Positions 38,371 to 47,944 are shown, numbered from the stretch's first letter. The stretch: DNA of 64,000 nucleotides from an uncultured Thermoguttaceae bacterium (GCA_938042245.1 CALIRO010000047.1:1-64000), one strand, 5' to 3'. Numbers and translations are program-made. Notes: generated by a model from the letters alone, not told the origin.

Positions 38371-40797
38371 TTAGGATGACTTTTCCGCGGCCGGTTTGCT
38401 CTGGGAGGTTTTTCCCTCGGCCGGTTTAGGTGCTGGAGGCTGTTGGTCTTTTGGTTTGTTCTGGGAAGGAGGTGGAGCGGCCGGTTTTTCGTCGGCCGGG
38501 TTGGCCGAAGGAGGCTTTTCTTGCGAAGGCGGTTCGGACGGCGCCGGTTTCGGTTTCTCCTCGGTTACCGGTTTGGGTTTCTCTTCGGAGGGGGAGGGTG
38601 CTTTTTCCTCTGAAGGGGGTTGTTTCGGCGGGAGTTCGGAGGGTTGGGCTGGTTGCTCGGATGGGCTTTCTTTTGCCTTCTTTTCGCTCGCCTTCTCTTT
38701 CGGCGGAGCCTCTTCTGGCCATTGGCCTTTTTCAAATTGCATCTGGCTTATCAAGAATACACCGAAAACGATATCCCCATAGTGGACCTCCATCCGCTGG
38801 GGGATCCATCGGCCTTCCAGGAGCCGATAGTCATGAAAATATACCTCACAAGGATCTAAAAGTTCGTCGCCAAACAGTTCTAGTAATACCAGGTGTCCTT
38901 CCGTGGGGTCGAAGTAGAATCGGCTTTCGACGCCGGCGTATTGGCCTTCCAGGACGTCGGCAAGTCCGGGTCGGCCGATCACTGGGGCGGTTCCCCAGTA
39001 GCTCACCTCTCCGAACCGGTCTGCGCCCAACAGGGCCAATCGCCGCCACAGATACAAAGCAGGGAACAGGCCGCCGCTATGCTGCGGCTCTAGGAGGAGG
39101 CTGAGGTCTGGCCCGGCCGTCCATCGCAATTGGTTGGCCCCCACTTTCATGCTCAAGCCTTGGTTCGTAAGTACCAATTCAAACTCCGCACCAGTGTCCA
39201 ATTTTCCACGAATCGTCCACTCCCCGGCCAACCCTTCCACCGGAAACTTCTGCTGCCAGCCCTTGAGCACCCGCTCCCGGTGGAGCTTATTGAAATAGTA
39301 GTTGGCATAGCCGCGTTTGGCCTCGAAATGTTTTTTTACCATCTCCGGCATCGGTACTGGCGCCATAGGCATCATCCCGGGCATAGGCGGCTGGCCCGGT
39401 CGGGGCATCGGAATAGGCAATTGCTTTGGCGCCGGTTTAGACGGCAAAGGCTTTTCCCTCACGGGTTTTTCTGTAGGGGTTGTTTTTTCGGCCGGGACCT
39501 TTTCTACCGGCTTCTCCGGAGAAGCTTTTTCTCCGGAGGGATTTTCCGGAGCTGGTTTTTCCGAGGTCGGCTTTTCGGAAGAAGGTTTTTCCGGTGCTGA
39601 TTTTTCCGGCGTCGGTTTTTCAGGTTCGGACTTTTCTGAGGCAGGTTTTTCGGCCGATGGTTTTTCGGGAGATGGTTTTTCTGGGGCGGGTTCTTTGGCA
39701 GCAGGTTTTTCCGGCCCCGGTTTTTCTTCCGGTTTTGGGATCGGCATAGGCATGGGACCACCTCGGCGACGACCTTCCAAAAGTTCCAAAAGTTCATCCG
39801 TCCGATGGACCCCAGCTAGCCGAACATAAACATCGTATCGTTGTCCCTCGTGGATAAACGAGAGCGGCACCCGCCAGCCTTTCGGGAAAATTCCCAGGAC
39901 GTTTTTGAAGTGGTTGGGAGTGCTGATAGGCCGACCAGCAAAGGAGATGATTTCATCGTCTGGGTTGAGGCCCCGTCGGTAGGCGTCGGAGCTTTCCAGG
40001 ATATGGTTGACGACGACTCGGCCTTTGTCGTCGGTGGTAACCGTAGCGCCCAGGGTGGCATGATCGACGATCCGTCCGCCGTACAGATGGCCGAGGAAGT
40101 TTTTGATCTGGTTGATGGAAATGGCATAACCGACGCCCACATTGACCCGGCCTCGCTTTTCAAACGAGCCGCGTCCGTTGATCCCGATCAGCCGTCCCTT
40201 GGCGTCAAACAGCGGGCCGCCGGAATTGCCCGGATTGATCGAGGCGTCCGTCTGGATGCAGTCGGTATATTCCAGGATGCTGCCAGCGGGCGGTTGATAC
40301 CGATGTACACCAGAAACAATGCCGTAGGTAACCGTCGGCTGGAAATCGTTGGCCAGCATGAAAGGGTTGCCCATGGCAAAGACCCAATCGCCCATTTGGA
40401 CCTGGTCGCTGTCGCCCATTTCAGCGGCTGGGAAATCATCCCGACCAAAAAGTTTAATCAACCCTACATCACCCGTCGGGTCCAGGCCTACTACCACGGC
40501 GTCATACACTTGGCCGTCGGGCAGGCCGCACTTCATCCAGTTGCCGCACGGCCGGACTACGTGAAAATTAGTTAATGCATACCCGTCTCGGGAGATAATC
40601 ACTCCGGAACCACCGCCCGGCCCCCCAGGCGGAAAAATCGCCACCACCGAAGGTTTGGCCCTTTCAATAGCGGCAATCCGCTCGGCCTCCGCCTGCAACA
40701 CCGCCTCAGGCACATCGGCCCAGGCAACCCACCTTCCGCCTCCCCATAGCCCTGCCAACCATACCCAAACGAAAAACCAAACGTCTCGGGCTTTCAT
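38371..40797 (-). CDS. HtrA/DegP-like serine protease with PDZ and EKP repeats
   Basis: An 808-residue exported protease. The N-terminal signal lies at about residues 6-27. The catalytic triad is intact: His79 in ALTNFHVV, Asp110 in DPTGDVGLIKL and Ser192 in NPGNSGGPL. A PDZ domain follows (about 250-345, RGLNPDDEIISFAGRPI). Then come about 105 residues of degenerate xxEKP pentapeptides (about 355-460), a Met/Pro-rich stretch, an unfamiliar domain at about 480-700 (for example FKLDTG-like strands and WRRLALLGADRFGEVSYWG), and a Pro/Glu/Lys/Ser-rich tail. The EKP spacer may cross cell wall or periplasm. HtrA proteases degrade or refold damaged envelope proteins; substrates here are unknown. 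It is first of three adjacent HtrA-like genes. Confidence 0.9.
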   Translation of the reverse strand: MKARDVWFFVWVWLAGLWGGGRWVAWADVPEAVLQAEAERIAAIERAKPSVVAIFPPGGPGGGSGVIISRDGYALTNFHVVRPCGNWMKCGLPDGQVYDAVVVGLDPTGDVGLIKLFGRDDFPAAEMGDSDQVQMGDWVFAMGNPFMLANDFQPTVTYGIVSGVHRYQPPAGSILEYTDCIQTDASINPGNSGGPLFDAKGRLIGINGRGSFEKRGRVNVGVGYAISINQIKNFLGHLYGGRIVDHATLGATVTTDDKGRVVVNHILESSDAYRRGLNPDDEIISFAGRPISTPNHFKNVLGIFPKGWRVPLSFIHEGQRYDVYVRLAGVHRTDELLELLEGRRRGGPMPMPIPKPEEKPGPEKPAAKEPAPEKPSPEKPSAEKPASEKSEPEKPTPEKSAPEKPSSEKPTSEKPAPENPSGEKASPEKPVEKVPAEKTTPTEKPVREKPLPSKPAPKQLPIPMPRPGQPPMPGMMPMAPVPMPEMVKKHFEAKRGYANYYFNKLHRERVLKGWQQKFPVEGLAGEWTIRGKLDTGAEFELVLTNQGLSMKVGANQLRWTAGPDLSLLLEPQHSGGLFPALYLWRRLALLGADRFGEVSYWGTAPVIGRPGLADVLEGQYAGVESRFYFDPTEGHLVLLELFGDELLDPCEVYFHDYRLLEGRWIPQRMEVHYGDIVFGVFLISQMQFEKGQWPEEAPPKEKASEKKAKESPSEQPAQPSELPPKQPPSEEKAPSPSEEKPKPVTEEKPKPAPSEPPSQEKPPSANPADEKPAAPPPSQNKPKDQQPPAPKPAEGKTSQSKPAAEKSS
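39430..39735 (-). repeat. EKP-repeat coding tract inside the HtrA gene
   Basis: Roughly twenty degenerate 15-base units encode xxEKP or similar (PSPEKPSAEKPASEKSEPEK and relatives). Such tracts expand or contract easily. They usually form extended, highly charged spacers. Confidence 0.8.
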
Positions 40798-40833
40798 AGT
40801 GCTATCTCATCCCTCAGAATGTAACCATGAAAT

Positions 40834-42033
40834 TTATTGAACCAATTTTATCTCGCCCAGTAGCAGATGGTCGCCAATGTCCATGTCCTGCCCGAAATCC
40901 ACCAGGATAACGAGGCGTCGGACGCCGGTAATGTCCAGGTCGATCGGTTTGGGCGGTTCCTTGCCAGAGATGGTCTCATCCAGCAGTACCCGGTCATCGC
41001 CTCGGATGACCAGTTGCACATGGCCGTTCGGTTTGATTTGATCGTCGATCCCAGCGACGGCCTGCAATCGCCGGAACGCCCGCGGCAAACGATAAACTAT
41101 TTCGGTTCGGCTATGGATGGCTAATCCTTTGGTATATTTTTTTCCACCCAACTGGATTGGCCGAGGTTCTAAGGCTCGGTCTTTCCGAGGAGCAAAAAAT
41201 TCCGCCTGGCTTGCAGGAACCTCCGCTGGCCCCAAAAACGGCGTCCAGCGGACCGCCTCCGGCTCCAAATCGCTTAGATATACAATCTTACCCTCGGAAA
41301 AGTCCAGCCGAACCAATTCGCCCCACGGCGTGGTTCCGCTCACTCCCGCCGGGCTGCTCCAGCGGAGTATCTGCCCCTCCAACATCACCTTTTGAACATG
41401 CCATTGGCTGCCGTTTATGTCGTGCAAAACGCCCACCGCAGCAGGCAAACTGCGCCCTGCCGCATGGCGGAACATCAGCCCAAACACCCGATTTCGTTTT
41501 ACCGGAATTCGCTCCCCGTCCAATTCAAACTCAACCGTTTCGGCAGTTACCTGGTGGATGATCCCCCGATGGTAGTCCAGGCCCTGATCAGTCCGAAGAA
41601 CAAGAAGATCGGCATCGGTTTTCGTTTCCAGCAGTTTCTTCCAGGCTGGAGCAAGGGCTTCGGTCTCGGGTTGCAGTCGTACCCAAGCCACATCTCGCCG
41701 CGCACATTCCAACGGCGGAGTCGAACCGCTGCGTTGGAGTCGGACTTTTCCTTCTTCCAAAACGAATTCTTGGACGACGGCCCGGGAGCCATCGACCAAC
41801 TGCACACAGACCGAAGGAGCCGGTTTGGCCGACGGCGGCGTTTTCGGCGTCAGTTCCGCCACCCGTTCCAGTGGAGTGGAAATCAGTCCACTACTTGTCT
41901 GCACCCCAATCGCTTGCTCGGACAAAGCAGCCAAGATGCCGGTATGCACTTGACCGTCCAGGCTGCGCAGTTGGACTTCCAAAAGGGGACTTTCAGCGCA
42001 GGCAATTACCCACAGGCAAATCCAATAGGCCAT
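40834..42033 (-). CDS. NPCBM-domain exported protein
   Basis: A 399-residue protein with a short N-terminal hydrophobic segment that includes a Cys (WICLWVIACAES), so a signal peptide or lipoprotein is possible. The first ~90 residues resemble a small beta-barrel (VQLRSLDGQVHTGILAALSE). The C-terminal ~140 residues match the NPCBM/NEW2 carbohydrate-binding module: YTKGLAIHSRTEIVYRLP, FRRLQAVAGIDDQI, VQLVIRGDDRVLLDETISG and ITGVRRLVILVDFGQ. NPCBM modules bind sugars in glycosidases, but no catalytic domain is present here. It lies 36 bases upstream of the HtrA gene in the run. Confidence 0.8.
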   Translation of the reverse strand: MAYWICLWVIACAESPLLEVQLRSLDGQVHTGILAALSEQAIGVQTSSGLISTPLERVAELTPKTPPSAKPAPSVCVQLVDGSRAVVQEFVLEEGKVRLQRSGSTPPLECARRDVAWVRLQPETEALAPAWKKLLETKTDADLLVLRTDQGLDYHRGIIHQVTAETVEFELDGERIPVKRNRVFGLMFRHAAGRSLPAAVGVLHDINGSQWHVQKVMLEGQILRWSSPAGVSGTTPWGELVRLDFSEGKIVYLSDLEPEAVRWTPFLGPAEVPASQAEFFAPRKDRALEPRPIQLGGKKYTKGLAIHSRTEIVYRLPRAFRRLQAVAGIDDQIKPNGHVQLVIRGDDRVLLDETISGKEPPKPIDLDITGVRRLVILVDFGQDMDIGDHLLLGEIKLVQ

Positions 42034-42099
42034 CTGCTCCGTTCTCCTTAGGGCGCCATCGTTGCTGGAAGTTTCTCAACTTTATGTTTTATGGGGAAT

Positions 42100-43458
42100 T
42101 TATGGGGACTTTTTTGATTCGGCCGATTCGGCTAATTTTCGGAAGTATTGTTCGATTTTATCGCGGTATTGGGCGGGGAAGTCTCGGCCGATTTGCTGGA
42201 GGACTTCTTCGCGTTGTTTAGGGGGGAGGTTCCCCCAGCCGCTGCCGGCGCCGACGTCCCGTTTTTCTACCTCGCCGGGTCCTTTGCCGCCGATGATACG
42301 GCTATCAGGGGCAGGGCGGGTAGATCGGATGGTGCGTCCGCCTGCCGAGCCGCCCCCACCTTGTTGTTGCTGTTGCTCTTCGAGACGTTTAATGATTTTA
42401 TCCAGGTCTTCGACGATTTTGTCTTGGATGTGGCGGACTTTCGGACCGGCCCGATACAGGCCGAGCCGCCGCTCCACATCCTTCATTCGCCGAGCAATAT
42501 GATCTAATGTCTCCTCTCGCAGCGTTTTGAGGTCCTCTTGCATCAGGGTAGCCAGGGCCACGTATCGCCGAGGACACTGGTCCGGCTCCCGCAAAAGGGC
42601 CTCCAATCGCCGAAGGCCCTCTTCTTGATGGAGCAAAAAGTAATTCGCTACCGACTGATAGAAGAGCAATGAGGCTGGGTCGGCCACATCCTCCGGGTTC
42701 AAATCGCCCAGCATTTCCAGGGCTTCTTCGTAGAGCATTTCGTGCACCAGCCAGCGCCCGTAAAGCAGACGCAAATTAGCCGCCATATACGGATCGGTCT
42801 TCGGGTCCTGCAGCCAGGGGAAACTGGGCAGGATCAGATGAATCCGAGGAGAGGAACAAATCTTTACTACTTCGGCGGCCTGGGTATCTGCCAACGCATA
42901 GCTTAACGCCACCCGCACCAGCAACTCCAAGCCGCTCAATTGATCCAGATCCACCGCCCATAATTGCTCGATTTTCGCTTGGTGTTCCGGAGGCACCTGC
43001 CGACCAACTAGCCACGAAAACACCTTATCCCGTACCTGCTCCGCCCGAGGCGGCTGCCAGGGGGGCAAGGGGGGTAGTTTCGGCTTGGACGGCTCTTTGG
43101 GCGCCCCATGCCCCGGCACAACCTTCTCGATCCGGCCGGGTATCGGAATCTCCTGCTTTTGTTCGATGAGTTTGGGCCGAGGCGTTTTTGCTTCCTCCGG
43201 CTTGGGTTGGTCCTGCGGGGTAGGGTTCGGCTGTTCAGCAAGTATGGGAGCAGGAGATGGTGGGTGGGTAGATTTCTGAGCAGTTGGCGCAGGCTTTTCC
43301 GTAGGCGAGGCTGCGGAGGGTTTTTCTTGGTCGGCTAGAAGCCAACCTGTTCTAGAAACCATCGGCCGAGGCGCCTCGCCCGCCGCCCAGCCATCCAGTA
43401 CCCCCAACAACCCTATCCCCACCCCTAGGCCAATCAGAAGAACAACGGTGTGCTTCAT
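42100..43458 (-). CDS. Exported protein of unknown function, Pro-rich then helical
   Basis: A 452-residue protein with a signal peptide (KHTVVLLIGLGVGIGLLGVL). A Pro/Glu/Lys-rich disordered stretch covers about residues 35-130. A helical domain of about 200 residues follows, with TPR-like alternation (LLYGRWLVHEMLYEEALEML). A Gln tract and a Gly-rich segment lie near 355-365, and a short C-terminal helix ends LPPKQREEVLQQIGRDFPAQ. The last part resembles sequences near the end of other planctomycete secreted helical proteins. It lies only 2 bases after the (Gly-Gln)-tract gene and is surely co-transcribed with it. I do not recognise a named family. Confidence 0.75.
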   Translation of the reverse strand: MKHTVVLLIGLGVGIGLLGVLDGWAAGEAPRPMVSRTGWLLADQEKPSAASPTEKPAPTAQKSTHPPSPAPILAEQPNPTPQDQPKPEEAKTPRPKLIEQKQEIPIPGRIEKVVPGHGAPKEPSKPKLPPLPPWQPPRAEQVRDKVFSWLVGRQVPPEHQAKIEQLWAVDLDQLSGLELLVRVALSYALADTQAAEVVKICSSPRIHLILPSFPWLQDPKTDPYMAANLRLLYGRWLVHEMLYEEALEMLGDLNPEDVADPASLLFYQSVANYFLLHQEEGLRRLEALLREPDQCPRRYVALATLMQEDLKTLREETLDHIARRMKDVERRLGLYRAGPKVRHIQDKIVEDLDKIIKRLEEQQQQQGGGGSAGGRTIRSTRPAPDSRIIGGKGPGEVEKRDVGAGSGWGNLPPKQREEVLQQIGRDFPAQYRDKIEQYFRKLAESAESKKSP

Positions 43459-43460
43459 AG

Positions 43461-45305
43461 TTATCGGTTCCTCCCTGTTTCGATGTCTCGGGTGATTTTA
43501 TGGATGCGCTGTTCCTGTTCGGCCAATTTTTTCAGGGCGGCCTGCAGTTCCGGGATTTCCGTCGATTGATCACCCTGCACCAACCGACGATACCGCTCCG
43601 TCCGGTTGTTGACCCGCAGTTGCATGGCCTTGATCATCTTCAGCTCGGCGATCAGATCCACCAAGGCTGGGTCCTGCTGCTGGCCGCCTTGCTGGCCCTG
43701 TTGACCTTGTTGCTGTTGTTGCCGCTCTTTTTGCGCCTTTTGCAACGCTTCGATCATCTCCTCTAAGGCGGCAATGATGTCCAACTCGATCTGTTGGGTA
43801 ATCTGGTTGACCTTGGCCTGGGCCAATCGCTCGGCCACCTGCTGCATGTCCTCCCGGACTTGGGTGGTGGCTTCGATGAAGGCAACGGCAGTGCCGTCTT
43901 CTTTGAGTAACGCCAACGCCTTATCCGCCTCCAGCACGATTTCCAATTCTTTAGTGCTTAGACGGCTAGCTTCAATTTCATGGCTGTATGTGCGTTCCCA
44001 TTCCGGTACCTGATCCAGCCGAACCGTCCCTTCGTACACCTCCCGCTGCATCTGGAGCATCTTCTTGAACCGAGCCTCCAGAACAGCTAAAAGCCGCCGG
44101 ATCTCCTCTTCCCGAAGCTGCCGAAGGATCTCTTCCAGCTCCTTTTTGGCTTGCCGAAGTTCTTCCAGAGCTTTTTCTTGCTCTTGGACAGCGCCTTCGC
44201 GCTGGGCTTTTCGGAGCCGCTCTTCGGCTTCTCGCATCCGGCGTTCGGCTTCCTCCAGGCGCCGGCGGACCGGATGGCCTTCCTGCTGAGGCTGTTGCTC
44301 CCCTTGCTGCCCTTGGCCTTGCCCCTGGCCCTGGCCCTGGCCCTGACCTTGTCCTTGACCCTGACCTTGTCCTTGGCCTTGCCCTTGTCCTTGGCCTTGC
44401 CCCTGGCCCTGGCCTTGACCCTGGCCCTGACCTTGGCCTTGGCCTTGCCCTTGCCCTTGGCCTTGCCCCTGGCCCTGACCTTGGCCTTGCCCTTGTCCTT
44501 GGCCTTGCCCCTGGCCCTGGCCTTGGCCCTGTCCCTGTCCTTGGCCTTGCCCCTGGCCCTGTCCTTGACCTTGTTGGCCGCCTGGGCTAGGTTTACCGGC
44601 TTGGCCAGGCTGCCCCTGGCCTTGTTGGCCCTGAGCGCTTCGGCCAGCTTCTTCATTTTGTTGGATGCGGCGGGCCAGGTCAGCGGTTTGTCGGCCCACT
44701 TCTTTTTGTTCTTCGGCCAGTCGGCCCATGTGGCCGCCGCCAGCAGTCCGTCCCTGGATGCCCGACTGCGTTTTGATCAGCCGATTGATCTCTCGAAGGT
44801 ATGCCTGATGCCGGGCAATTTCGGAAGCCAACTGGTCTTGCCGAGTTTCGGTCAAAAGCAATTCCAACAAGGCGAGCAAATCGGCTTTGAGTTCTTTTTG
44901 ATTTTCTAGTGCGTCGGCCAGTTTTTCTTCTTTAAGGAGTTGGACTAGGCGTTCGAATTGGATAGGGATTAATTGTTCATTGCTCATTTGGACGGCTCTT
45001 CGGAGCAGAGCTGCCCGCCGGGGGTCCTGAGAGGCGGTCAGCTCGGCCATGCGCAAAAGCACCTGTTCGAGCCGACGGTATCGGTCGGCCAATGCCTGTT
45101 GCTCGGCCGACAACCTCTCCCCCGGCCGGGCCGATTTGGATTGCTCGGCGGACGACGCCGAAGAAGGATCGTTCTTTTCTGACGCTGCGGAACCGTCTTT
45201 CTCTTTGTCCGCTTGGACGTCTTGAGCCACCGTCCATGGAGTGCTCCAGAGGAGCACCAGAGCAGCCAGCAGCCCCCCAATCGCCGATAGACGCGTTCGC
45301 TTCAT
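43461..45305 (-). CDS. Exported coiled-coil protein with a (Gly-Gln)44 tract
   Basis: A 614-residue protein. A signal peptide (RLSAIGGLLAALVLLWSTPW) is followed by an Ala/Glu/Leu-rich helical region up to about residue 220. Then come a Gln/Gly-rich segment and an uninterrupted (Gly-Gln)44 run at residues 246-333. After it, long coiled coils start RRRLEEAERRMREAEERLRK and continue to the C-terminus, with a second Gln/Gly-rich spot (about 545). The architecture, helical arms joined by a flexible glutamine linker, suggests an extended envelope or scaffold protein. Similar Gln-rich helical proteins accompany DUF4175-like proteins in planctomycetes and other bacteria. The function is unknown. Confidence 0.78.
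   Translation of the reverse strand: MKRTRLSAIGGLLAALVLLWSTPWTVAQDVQADKEKDGSAASEKNDPSSASSAEQSKSARPGERLSAEQQALADRYRRLEQVLLRMAELTASQDPRRAALLRRAVQMSNEQLIPIQFERLVQLLKEEKLADALENQKELKADLLALLELLLTETRQDQLASEIARHQAYLREINRLIKTQSGIQGRTAGGGHMGRLAEEQKEVGRQTADLARRIQQNEEAGRSAQGQQGQGQPGQAGKPSPGGQQGQGQGQGQGQGQGQGQGQGQGQGQGQGQGQGQGQGQGQGQGQGQGQGQGQGQGQGQGQGQGQGQGQGQGQGQGQGQGQGQGQGQGQGQQGEQQPQQEGHPVRRRLEEAERRMREAEERLRKAQREGAVQEQEKALEELRQAKKELEEILRQLREEEIRRLLAVLEARFKKMLQMQREVYEGTVRLDQVPEWERTYSHEIEASRLSTKELEIVLEADKALALLKEDGTAVAFIEATTQVREDMQQVAERLAQAKVNQITQQIELDIIAALEEMIEALQKAQKERQQQQQGQQGQQGGQQQDPALVDLIAELKMIKAMQLRVNNRTERYRRLVQGDQSTEIPELQAALKKLAEQEQRIHKITRDIETGRNR
44307..44570 (-). repeat. Hexanucleotide repeat tract encoding (Gly-Gln)44
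   Basis: 264 bases of near-perfect 6-base units (GGCCAG and synonymous variants on the coding strand; CCTGGC or CCTTGG on the + strand). Synonymous variation between units (GGC/GGT/GGG with CAG/CAA) shows selection for the dipeptide rather than recent slippage alone. The tract is a likely assembly and recombination hotspot. Confidence 0.95.
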
Positions 45306-45358
45306 AACACATCCTCCTTATGTTGGTAGGATACCCTCTTCGGACTTCCTTAGTTATT

Positions 45359-47944
45359 TTATTCCTCCAGGAGTTTTCGGAGGCGTTCTTTATGGTATTG
45401 TTGGGTTTGTTGGTGGAGTTTTTCTTGTTCTTCGATGATGGCTCGCAGGGTAGCGACCACTTCGTTGAAGGTTTCTAGTTCGATCATTTGATGGAGGATT
45501 TCTTGCAGTTGGAGCAGGATGGCATCCAGTTGCTGGAGGGCCAAGAGCCGGTTTCGAGGGCCTTGTTCGGGATGATCGAGGGTGGCTTCCAATTCATGGA
45601 GGCGTTGTTCGAGCCGGGGCATCGGCTCCTGGGCCACTTGGCGGAGGGGATCGGCAATTCCTTCTTTGAGCCGACGCCGGAGTTTTTCGCTGTCAATCCG
45701 ATTATTGATCAACTCTTCACGGATTTCGTCGAATGCGTCGGCGATTTCTAGCAGATCGTTTCGGTCTTTGATAAGGGTATTTTGCGCCCGTTGGACGGCC
45801 AGCAGGGCCCGGTTTCGGATTTGCTCTGGGGTGTGGGCCTCTGCGGATTCTGGTTCTTCCCCGGGTTCGACTCCAGCCGGCCCCGGCCGCTCGGTCTGAG
45901 AGGGCGAAGGTTTTTCAGCGGCTTCTGGAGTTGGAGGAACCTTTTGTGGAGGCGGAGGAGCTTGCGGTTTTGACGCTTGGCCAGAGGAGCTCGGTTTTTC
46001 AGCAGGAGGGGCCACCTCGGCTAGCAGCTGTTCCTCCAAACCGCCGGTAAAGGCACTGGTTGCCTCTACGGACAGGGCTCCGGAAGCGGTAGGTTTCGGT
46101 TTGGGCTCCGTGTTGAAGCCGGTAGTGGGGAATTCCATTCGGCTGAGGAGTTCCCGAGTTTCGTCTACTTCACGGATGATCACTTCAAACCGTTGGCGGA
46201 GGGTCAGTTCTCGAGCTTCGAGCATCAGGCGCAATTGGTCGGGGGTTACCACGTCGAGCATCCATCGGTCGCTGGAACCGATGTTGGGCCCGCCCCGGCG
46301 ATCGTACCGGTCAGCGGCTTTGATCGCCAAGAGCAGCTTTTGGCCTGGCCGGACCTCCAGATCGCTTGCCTCTAGAGCTACATTCAACGAGTAGTCCGTA
46401 GGGGGATTGGTAAAGGAGGCGATCAGCAGTTGATCTGCTTTTTCTGCCGGGGTGCCTTTTTCGATAGGCGGAGGTTTCCCGTTGGAGGACGATGTTTCGG
46501 CGGGCTTTTCCGAGGAAGAAGTTGAAGTCTGGGCTGATTTTTCCTGGGTTGTCTGAATTGTATATTCCCACCAGATGCGGGCCAGCCCGTAGTCGTCCAT
46601 CAGCCGACCCACTGCCGGTATGCGAGCTTGGGGGGTAATGGCTTGGCCGATACCTCGGAGCCGAACCTCCAATTGCGGCTTTTCGTCGGCAACGGCGGCC
46701 AGAGTCAGACGGACCGGCTCTCGGCTTCGGATGCCGTCGGTATCAAGAAGAGTAAACAAAAGTACTGTATCCTGCTCCAGGCTCTCGATCCGGTAACAAA
46801 AATGCTGCCGATCCAGCCAAAGGGACTTCTGCTCTTCGTACCGAAGAAGCACCGGGGGCTGGTTCGGTTCCAGTACCGAATGAATTTGAACCAGTTGCAA
46901 ATCTTTATTGGCTGTCGCATGGATGGTCAGCCTAGTGCCCTCGGGTACCGGCATTACCCCGGTAACTTCCACGGTCCGTCCGGTTCGGGCCATATAGGTC
47001 GGATATTCATACTGCAATTCCAGACGGGCCAAGGTGGGATTGTCCACCACGTCGATTTCCAGCCCTTCGATCCAGGCGTCCCCGCCATGCAGATCAAACC
47101 GGACATCCGAAAGCAAACCTTGGAACGTATAGGCATAGTGTTGATATTTGTCTTTTCCAGGTTGGGCATTGCCGATGCGATTCATGGTGGCTCGGATGCG
47201 AGCGCCATCTTCGGTTCGGCCCCGAATATACACAGCCGACGGAACCCGTTGGGATTTTTCCAGATCGACGCGGGCAATGATTTCCAGATCGCCGCCTCGG
47301 CCCACCTTGACTGGCTTGTCAAAACCTTCCACCACCAGCACGGTTCGGCGAGGCCAAAGCCGATCCGAAAGCCCCACCACCCGCTCATACCAGACCCCAA
47401 AGGCTTCCGGATACATGGCCGCCCAAAGGACAACGGTAAGAGAGAGCAGTAGAGCGGCGGTGGTAACTTTGTATAGAGGACGGAAATTAAACACCTCTCG
47501 AAGGCGAAGCGGCGCCAGACGAGTTTCCGCCTCCCGAGCTGCCAGGGCTAGCATCTGACTATGAAACTGCGCCGCCCGCTCTGGCCGAGCCGCTACCTCC
47601 ACCGTCGTCAAAAGCGCCTCGTTCAGTTCTGGGAATCGCCGCTCTAAGATCATGGCCAAATTGGCCTCGGTAAATCGAACCACGAGGCGTCGGAGCATCT
47701 GCCAGAACAGAATCCAGCCAAGCCCGCCGAGTGCCACCAACCAAAAAGCAATCCGCACCGGACGGGCCGGTTCAAAAAACCAATCCACCACCAAACTGCC
47801 CCAGAAGGCCCCAGCCAGCCAAAGCAGACCGGCCATCAGCCCTTCCCAACTCACATAGGCCCGAATCCACCACCGGAGCCGGCGAAGACGCTCCTGAATC
47901 CCAGGTGGAATCCGGTTGCTTGCACGTTCTTGTACGCTTGCCAT
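45359..47944 (-). CDS. DUF4175-like membrane protein
   Basis: An 861-residue protein. Two transmembrane helices lie near the N-terminus (around SWEGLMAGLLWLAGAFWGSL and PVRIAFWLVALGGLGWILFW), and a third near residue 165 (TTAALLLSLTVVLWAAMYPE). A large extracytoplasmic part follows, with beta-rich segments (TRTVEVTGVMPVPEGTRLTI-like) and a DYGLARIWWEYTIQ motif. A Pro/Ser/Glu-rich linker precedes a C-terminal helical bundle (RNDLLEIADAFDEIREELIN). This layout fits the DUF4175 group of membrane proteins often next to BatA/VWA/MoxR genes. The role is unknown, but the context points to envelope assembly. Confidence 0.78.
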   Translation of the reverse strand: MASVQERASNRIPPGIQERLRRLRWWIRAYVSWEGLMAGLLWLAGAFWGSLVVDWFFEPARPVRIAFWLVALGGLGWILFWQMLRRLVVRFTEANLAMILERRFPELNEALLTTVEVAARPERAAQFHSQMLALAAREAETRLAPLRLREVFNFRPLYKVTTAALLLSLTVVLWAAMYPEAFGVWYERVVGLSDRLWPRRTVLVVEGFDKPVKVGRGGDLEIIARVDLEKSQRVPSAVYIRGRTEDGARIRATMNRIGNAQPGKDKYQHYAYTFQGLLSDVRFDLHGGDAWIEGLEIDVVDNPTLARLELQYEYPTYMARTGRTVEVTGVMPVPEGTRLTIHATANKDLQLVQIHSVLEPNQPPVLLRYEEQKSLWLDRQHFCYRIESLEQDTVLLFTLLDTDGIRSREPVRLTLAAVADEKPQLEVRLRGIGQAITPQARIPAVGRLMDDYGLARIWWEYTIQTTQEKSAQTSTSSSEKPAETSSSNGKPPPIEKGTPAEKADQLLIASFTNPPTDYSLNVALEASDLEVRPGQKLLLAIKAADRYDRRGGPNIGSSDRWMLDVVTPDQLRLMLEARELTLRQRFEVIIREVDETRELLSRMEFPTTGFNTEPKPKPTASGALSVEATSAFTGGLEEQLLAEVAPPAEKPSSSGQASKPQAPPPPQKVPPTPEAAEKPSPSQTERPGPAGVEPGEEPESAEAHTPEQIRNRALLAVQRAQNTLIKDRNDLLEIADAFDEIREELINNRIDSEKLRRRLKEGIADPLRQVAQEPMPRLEQRLHELEATLDHPEQGPRNRLLALQQLDAILLQLQEILHQMIELETFNEVVATLRAIIEEQEKLHQQTQQYHKERLRKLLEE

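Noticed and set aside
44307..44570. Regular short repeats as a CRISPR array
   Set aside because: The units are 6-base codon pairs within a reading frame, without spacers or cas genes.
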